64,000 nucleotides of DNA. Source: Paenibacillus qinlingensis (GTDB taxonomy: Bacteria > Bacillota > Bacilli > Paenibacillales > NBRC-103111). Position 1 is the stretch's first letter, and every line of letters starts with the position of its first letter. Location: assembly GCF_013204845.1 (NCBI RefSeq), contig NZ_JABMKY010000015.1:124001-188000 (forward strand). Direction: 5' to 3'. A program made the position numbers and the translations under genes. The notes beneath the pieces were generated by a model. The model did not search any database and had not been told where the DNA came from. It saw only the letters and a list, made by a program, of their open reading frames with translations. Below, piece after piece: positions 59,902 through 64,000 of this stretch.

Positions 59902-60249
59902 TTACGCGTTGGTGACCTTCTGCAAAGCCTGCGCACACTCATGAATATGCCGCACATAATCATCGATTAGCGACTGTACAACATCGCTGCGTTCGTCAAT
60001 ATGCGTGGTTCCTTGTTGTACGTCAGTCAGCTCAACCTTCACTTCTCTAGCGTCCACATACGTCACTTTAAAATCAAATGAATAGCCGGTATGCCCCGCC
60101 GTCATAATGTGCACGCGAATGGCATCCGCATCACCTTCATCTGCCCAAACCCTTGTTTGATCGGAAGGTTGCAGGACAGTGGGCATGACGTTCATCCACT
60201 CTTTCACGATTTCGGCTTGATTCACGCTAGGCTTATCTGTTTTGCTCAT
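59902..60249 (-). CDS. Unrecognised 115-residue soluble protein
   Basis: A soluble, mixed alpha/beta protein with a conserved-looking core (GYSFDFKVTYVDAREVKVEL) and an acidic C-terminal helix ending VRHIHECAQALQKVTNA. ATG at 60249, six bases after GGAGGTG. It heads a short minus-strand run with the 51-residue gene and sspP. No family was recognised. Confidence 0.7.
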   Translation of the reverse strand: MSKTDKPSVNQAEIVKEWMNVMPTVLQPSDQTRVWADEGDADAIRVHIMTAGHTGYSFDFKVTYVDAREVKVELTDVQQGTTHIDERSDVVQSLIDDYVRHIHECAQALQKVTNA

Positions 60250-60303
60250 AGGTAACACCTCCACATGATTAAAATGCGGAAGCCGCCCGTGTTTTATCCA
60301 TGT

Positions 60304-60354
60304 AAAAAAACACCTACTCCCTAGCGCGAATTAAATCCGTGCAGAGAGTAAGTG
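60304..60354 (-). terminator. Terminator of the large SLH protein gene
   Basis: CACTTACTC pairs with GAGTAGGTG across a long loop, followed by seven T on the minus strand. Confidence 0.8.
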
Positions 60355-60369
60355 CTGTCCGTTTCCGGT

Positions 60370-63300
60370 TTATTTCACGATTTGTTGCAAGAGCATACCT
60401 AACATCTTGGCTGCTTCTTCACGCGAAGCGAAGTCTTTCGGTGCAAATTTATTTCCCGATTTCCCGGAGATAATACCAGCCTGCTGCATCGCTTTCGCCG
60501 CGTCTACGGCGAAGGCAGGAATCTCTGCGCCGTCTGCAAAAGCTGCAGCGGCCACCGCTTGTGGCAAGTTAAACTTCTGCAACGCAGCAAACCTAGCGAT
60601 CATCGTGACCATTTGCTCACGCGAGATGTTGGCAGCAGGTGCGAATACACCCTCGCTTACACCGCTTGTAAGGCCATTCTCAGCCGCCCATTGAACAGAC
60701 TGGGCATAATAGCTGTCTGCCTTCACATCGCCGAAACTAGACGATTTGTAGCTGTTAAGGTTCACGCCAGCCATGCGAGCCAGCATCAAAGTGAAATCAG
60801 CACGATTGATTTGAGCATTTGGGGAGAACTGATCCGCTGCCGTGCCCTTAATAATATTGCGAGCCGCTAGATACGTGATATAGCTCTTAGCAAAGCTTGC
60901 TGATGTATCGCTAAACGTAATCGGAGAATATCCAACCGCATATTGGGAAAAGTGGCTAACTTTAAAAATCAGCGTGCCTGTAGCCGCGTCGTAATAGCTA
61001 TTCGTGACTTTAACGAGCTCGCCATTGTCCGCAATGTAATAGGCTACAATGGCATTCGTATCTTCATTGGCTGTCGGTTTATACGGTACTTGAACCTCAA
61101 CTGAACCTCCGTTGAAGGTGGAAACCGTTTTGCCTCCTGCTGTGATGGTGAAATCGAAGACAGGGCGCTCGCCAACAGCGGCTTTAACCGCATCGCTATC
61201 CTTTGCAGTCATATGTTGGGTGACCGCAGTTAGATCCGCTTTAGCGATGGACAGGGATACTTCACCCGTCGTCGCGGCAGAGACGATGGCAGCCAGCACT
61301 TTTTTATCCAAATTCACGGAGCCAATACCTAAGTCTAGCTTAACTGCTGCTGTGGAGCTCTCGGCAACCTTAACGAGTGATTCTGCAGGCAATTTGACAA
61401 CCGCTTCCTTCGAAGTAGCATCTACCGTTGCCTTAATTTCAAGAATAGATGATTTTCCCGCTGATTCGGTCATCAGTTTTAAAGCATCCGTTACCTGTGC
61501 AGCCGTAAGATTAGCTGTTGAAGTGCCTTTGCTGTCTTTGACAGTTGGTGTTGTAATTGTAGTCATCTCTCCGCTAGTTGTTGGTTGACTAGGTTGTGTT
61601 CCCCCTACCGACCCTGGACCAGAGGAAGACGATGTGCCACTAGAAGACACCGTTACTAATACTTCCGCTGTCGCATATCCATCAGGGCTGATAGCTGTAA
61701 TTACCGCGGTACCGGTATCTACGGCTGATACCAAACCTTCTGCACTCACCGTTGCAACCGCTGCATTGGAAGATTTCCAAGTAATCGTACCTGAGTTAAC
61801 AGCGTCTCCTGCAGCCGTCGTCACCGATGCTGTAAGTTTGCTTGCAGCGTCTCCCTTAGTTACATTAAGTGTGGATCTATCCACGCTAATTCGTTGCACA
61901 TTGAGCTGATAGACAGCAACCGTTCCTCCCACCTCATTAGCAACAAGAAGCAATGGATTGCCATTCGGGCTAATCGCAGCAGGTATGAAATCAATACCCT
62001 CTGGCCCCGTATCTGTATTCAGATTGTCCTTCGGTGTAAACACACGTGAATTGGTATAGTTAACGAACTTAGCATTCGCTGGATCTGATACGTCATAGGT
62101 CATAATACCTCCGACACGCTCAAGTCCCACAAAGGCAAGTGTTTTACTTCCCACTTTACCCACTTTGACATCCTCAGGCTCTGGGCCTTTCTTCGAGCTA
62201 CGATCATCTAAAGCAGTTTTACTATTACTCGCGTTGAAATTGTTCGGTACACGTTGAGCTGTGACTTTCTCAAATTCATTGCCACTGTCATAGACTTGTG
62301 TCATCGTATTTGCTTGCCAGATCGAGAAGGAACGGCCTCCGTAAAGATAAATACTATCCGACCCCATATCACTAGATACTTCTACGCCGTCGTAAGTCGT
62401 CTTGCCAGCCAAGAATTGAGCAGCAGGTGAATTAGGTGCTAAACTGCCTTTCATCGCACCAATCGTGCTTCCGTTGCCCCTCACGCCCGGCCATTCGGTA
62501 ACATCTCCCTCATTCGCAGAGAATACATAAGGAATACCATTGATCGTCTGGCTTGCAATGCCATCTGGCATATACATCCCATAGAAAGGGACATTTTCAA
62601 ACTTGATTGTACTATCCTTCACTAGATCCAATGAATTCCGCGACAAATTCAAATCCTTTAAACCTAATCCTTTTATAGAGATGACAGCTTTCGTTGCTAA
62701 ATCAATTGTTCCAATTGCATTATTTTCTTGGAAGGATACATAGGCTTTGCTATTGTCCTCAGAAAGTGCAATATATTCAGGTTCCAAATCAAAAATTGCA
62801 TCCTGCTTCGTACCTTCACCCGTAATCTGACCTGTTACTGGTGTAGAAGCACCGCGAATATGAACCTTATTATCGATGACGGATGGGTCAGCAAATCTTA
62901 ATTGTGTCACGATATCCATAACCGTATCGACAATGGTGATACTTCCCTCTGGATCTGTACCAGCCGTGCGAGGTTCACCTTCATTTGCGGTTAAGATATA
63001 TCTGCCATCCGTAGTAGATTTAATCATATCCGGTTGAACGCCGGTGTCGTACATTTTCATTACATTGCCGTCATAATCCAGAACGACGATTTTACCAGCC
63101 TTTTTAGAATCTAACTCTTGCACAGATACGGATACCTTTTTGGTCGTCGTATTCACATCCACGCTTGTTAGGTCACCATATTGGAAACGGTTATTTTCAA
63201 CTAAATCTTTTACTTTAATCGTTTTTTCTTTAACTAAACCCTGTACAAGATCTAAACGAACGATATCTAAGCTCGGTGGATTCCCTGAGCCATTAACGAG

Positions 63301-64000
63301 ATAGAACTTATTATTATCTTTGTTGTATTTAACAATCTCGGCGACACCGCCGTCTTTATTCGTAATTCCCACTTTAAAGTCTGTGAGCTTCGTAATGCTC
63401 AACGTATCTTTGAACAGGTCAGAAGCGGGTTCAACCTTTATCGTCAAATTGCGGCCATATTGCGTTAACAAACTATCCGTCACTTTGATGTATACGTTAG
63501 ATGTAACGACTTCCGTCGGCTTACCGTACACTTCACCAGTGACTGTATTAATGGCTAATCCGGCAGGTAAACCTGTAGCTGCGAACGTAAATGGAGCTCT
63601 CCCTCCATAGACATTCATCGATACCGAGTAGTCTTCTTGCACATAGGCTGTAGGAAAAGTTTCATTCGAGTAGCCAAGAACAGTTACATTATTGTCCCAT
63701 TGCCCAAATGAACCATATTTAGGTCCTTTAACAGCCAATTCCTGCGTAGTCGAATCTGCAATTCCGAATTGCCCAAAATCCTGCTTGTTATTATCCGTAT
63801 CTGTTAATGTCTTGCGACGTACAGATATCTTTTTAGATGTCCCTTCCGATGATCCTCTGGGATAATCGAATTCATAGCCATCCATATCTGTCTGAATGTC
63901 ATTACTGTTATTCCCATCATTGCTTCCTGAACCTATCATATCTACATAACCATCGGGCTTAGGCGCATTGGCAAAAGGGTTTTTATTCGTGACATCCAAC
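60370..64000 (-). CDS. Giant SLH surface protein with choice-of-anchor I domain (5' end missing)
   Basis: More than 1200 residues are visible and the gene continues past the right edge, so no signal peptide is seen. Order from the visible N-terminus: the end of a lamin-tail domain (DGYVD, then a TLTDTDNNKQDF motif), a putative-Ig segment (PFTFAATGLPAGLAINTVTG), a choice-of-anchor I beta-propeller (GRYILTANEGEPRTAGTDPE, GPEPEDVKVG, DTGPEGIDFIP), a BIG2-like domain with TWKSSNAAVATVS, a Ser/Gly linker, a beta-rich domain, and three C-terminal SLH domains. The propeller family is related to secreted phosphatases or nucleases, but activity cannot be assigned. Confidence 0.9.
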   Translation of the reverse strand, partial: LDVTNKNPFANAPKPDGYVDMIGSGSNDGNNSNDIQTDMDGYEFDYPRGSSEGTSKKISVRRKTLTDTDNNKQDFGQFGIADSTTQELAVKGPKYGSFGQWDNNVTVLGYSNETFPTAYVQEDYSVSMNVYGGRAPFTFAATGLPAGLAINTVTGEVYGKPTEVVTSNVYIKVTDSLLTQYGRNLTIKVEPASDLFKDTLSITKLTDFKVGITNKDGGVAEIVKYNKDNNKFYLVNGSGNPPSLDIVRLDLVQGLVKEKTIKVKDLVENNRFQYGDLTSVDVNTTTKKVSVSVQELDSKKAGKIVVLDYDGNVMKMYDTGVQPDMIKSTTDGRYILTANEGEPRTAGTDPEGSITIVDTVMDIVTQLRFADPSVIDNKVHIRGASTPVTGQITGEGTKQDAIFDLEPEYIALSEDNSKAYVSFQENNAIGTIDLATKAVISIKGLGLKDLNLSRNSLDLVKDSTIKFENVPFYGMYMPDGIASQTINGIPYVFSANEGDVTEWPGVRGNGSTIGAMKGSLAPNSPAAQFLAGKTTYDGVEVSSDMGSDSIYLYGGRSFSIWQANTMTQVYDSGNEFEKVTAQRVPNNFNASNSKTALDDRSSKKGPEPEDVKVGKVGSKTLAFVGLERVGGIMTYDVSDPANAKFVNYTNSRVFTPKDNLNTDTGPEGIDFIPAAISPNGNPLLLVANEVGGTVAVYQLNVQRISVDRSTLNVTKGDAASKLTASVTTAAGDAVNSGTITWKSSNAAVATVSAEGLVSAVDTGTAVITAISPDGYATAEVLVTVSSSGTSSSSGPGSVGGTQPSQPTTSGEMTTITTPTVKDSKGTSTANLTAAQVTDALKLMTESAGKSSILEIKATVDATSKEAVVKLPAESLVKVAESSTAAVKLDLGIGSVNLDKKVLAAIVSAATTGEVSLSIAKADLTAVTQHMTAKDSDAVKAAVGERPVFDFTITAGGKTVSTFNGGSVEVQVPYKPTANEDTNAIVAYYIADNGELVKVTNSYYDAATGTLIFKVSHFSQYAVGYSPITFSDTSASFAKSYITYLAARNIIKGTAADQFSPNAQINRADFTLMLARMAGVNLNSYKSSSFGDVKADSYYAQSVQWAAENGLTSGVSEGVFAPAANISREQMVTMIARFAALQKFNLPQAVAAAAFADGAEIPAFAVDAAKAMQQAGIISGKSGNKFAPKDFASREEAAKMLGMLLQQIVK

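Overview
The window is a chromosomal segment of an endospore-forming Bacillota, most probably Paenibacillus or a close relative. Support for this comes from the spore genes (spoIIID, spoIIQ, spoIID, spoIIR, a small acid-soluble spore protein), SLH-domain surface proteins, a YesMN/Lpl-type sugar cluster, and a backbone order that follows the Bacillus subtilis prfA-prmC-spoIIR-ywlC-mntP-ywlE-rpiB-ywlG-glyA-upp-atp-murA-spoIID-spoIIQ-spoIIID-mbl region. From the left edge to 52 kb almost every gene lies on the minus strand; the main plus-strand genes are a small YjzC-like ORF at 19.2 kb, tadA and, after 54 kb, a tRNA, an MFS exporter and a sigma-factor operon.

Layout. 1-7.8 kb: mbl (5' end only), spoIIID, spoIIQ, spoIID, murA, a DUF1146 membrane protein and a secreted SLH-anchored subtilase. 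8.5-19 kb: an 11-gene complex I operon (nuoABCDHIJKLMN) without nuoEFG. 19.4-26.7 kb: the complete F1Fo ATP synthase operon behind a good sigma-A promoter. 26.8-28.7 kb: mnaA and upp. 28.9-40.3 kb: an accessory carbohydrate cluster (GH43-like enzyme, two Lpl-type permeases, lipoprotein binding protein, YesM-like kinase, YesN-like regulator, large GH106-like enzyme) lying between upp and glyA. 41.1-52.3 kb: glyA, ywlG and rpiB under a ZTP riboswitch, then ywlE, mntP, ywlC, spoIIR, prmC, prfA, ychF, a PilZ protein under a c-di-GMP-I riboswitch, and tadA behind a cluster of DnaA boxes. 52.3-55.6 kb: small conserved and orphan proteins and tRNA-Arg(CCT). 55.7-59.3 kb: MFS exporter and a sigma/anti-sigma/membrane-protein operon. 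59.5-64 kb: sspP, two small proteins and a very large SLH surface protein cut by the window edge.

How the parts connect. Complex I and ATP synthase form the respiratory block. murA, mbl and mnaA serve the envelope to which the two SLH proteins attach. The ABC transporter, two-component system and two glycosidases look like one self-contained glycan-use unit. ZTP sensing links the glyA operon to one-carbon and purine status, and c-di-GMP sensing at the RNA level controls a c-di-GMP receptor protein.

Notable non-coding content. Several intergenic repeat families were recognised by eye: a half-palindromic family of about 24 nt spaced 50-60 nt apart in three gaps, a second about 24-nt family arranged as two direct plus two inverted copies, a paired family of about 41-nt period in two gaps, and an imperfect tandem repeat of about 78 bp. 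Other points of note are a sigma-factor gene whose only plausible start codon is ATT, and perfect inverted repeats inside the alanine-rich extension of nuoC. I found no CRISPR array, insertion sequence or intact prophage.
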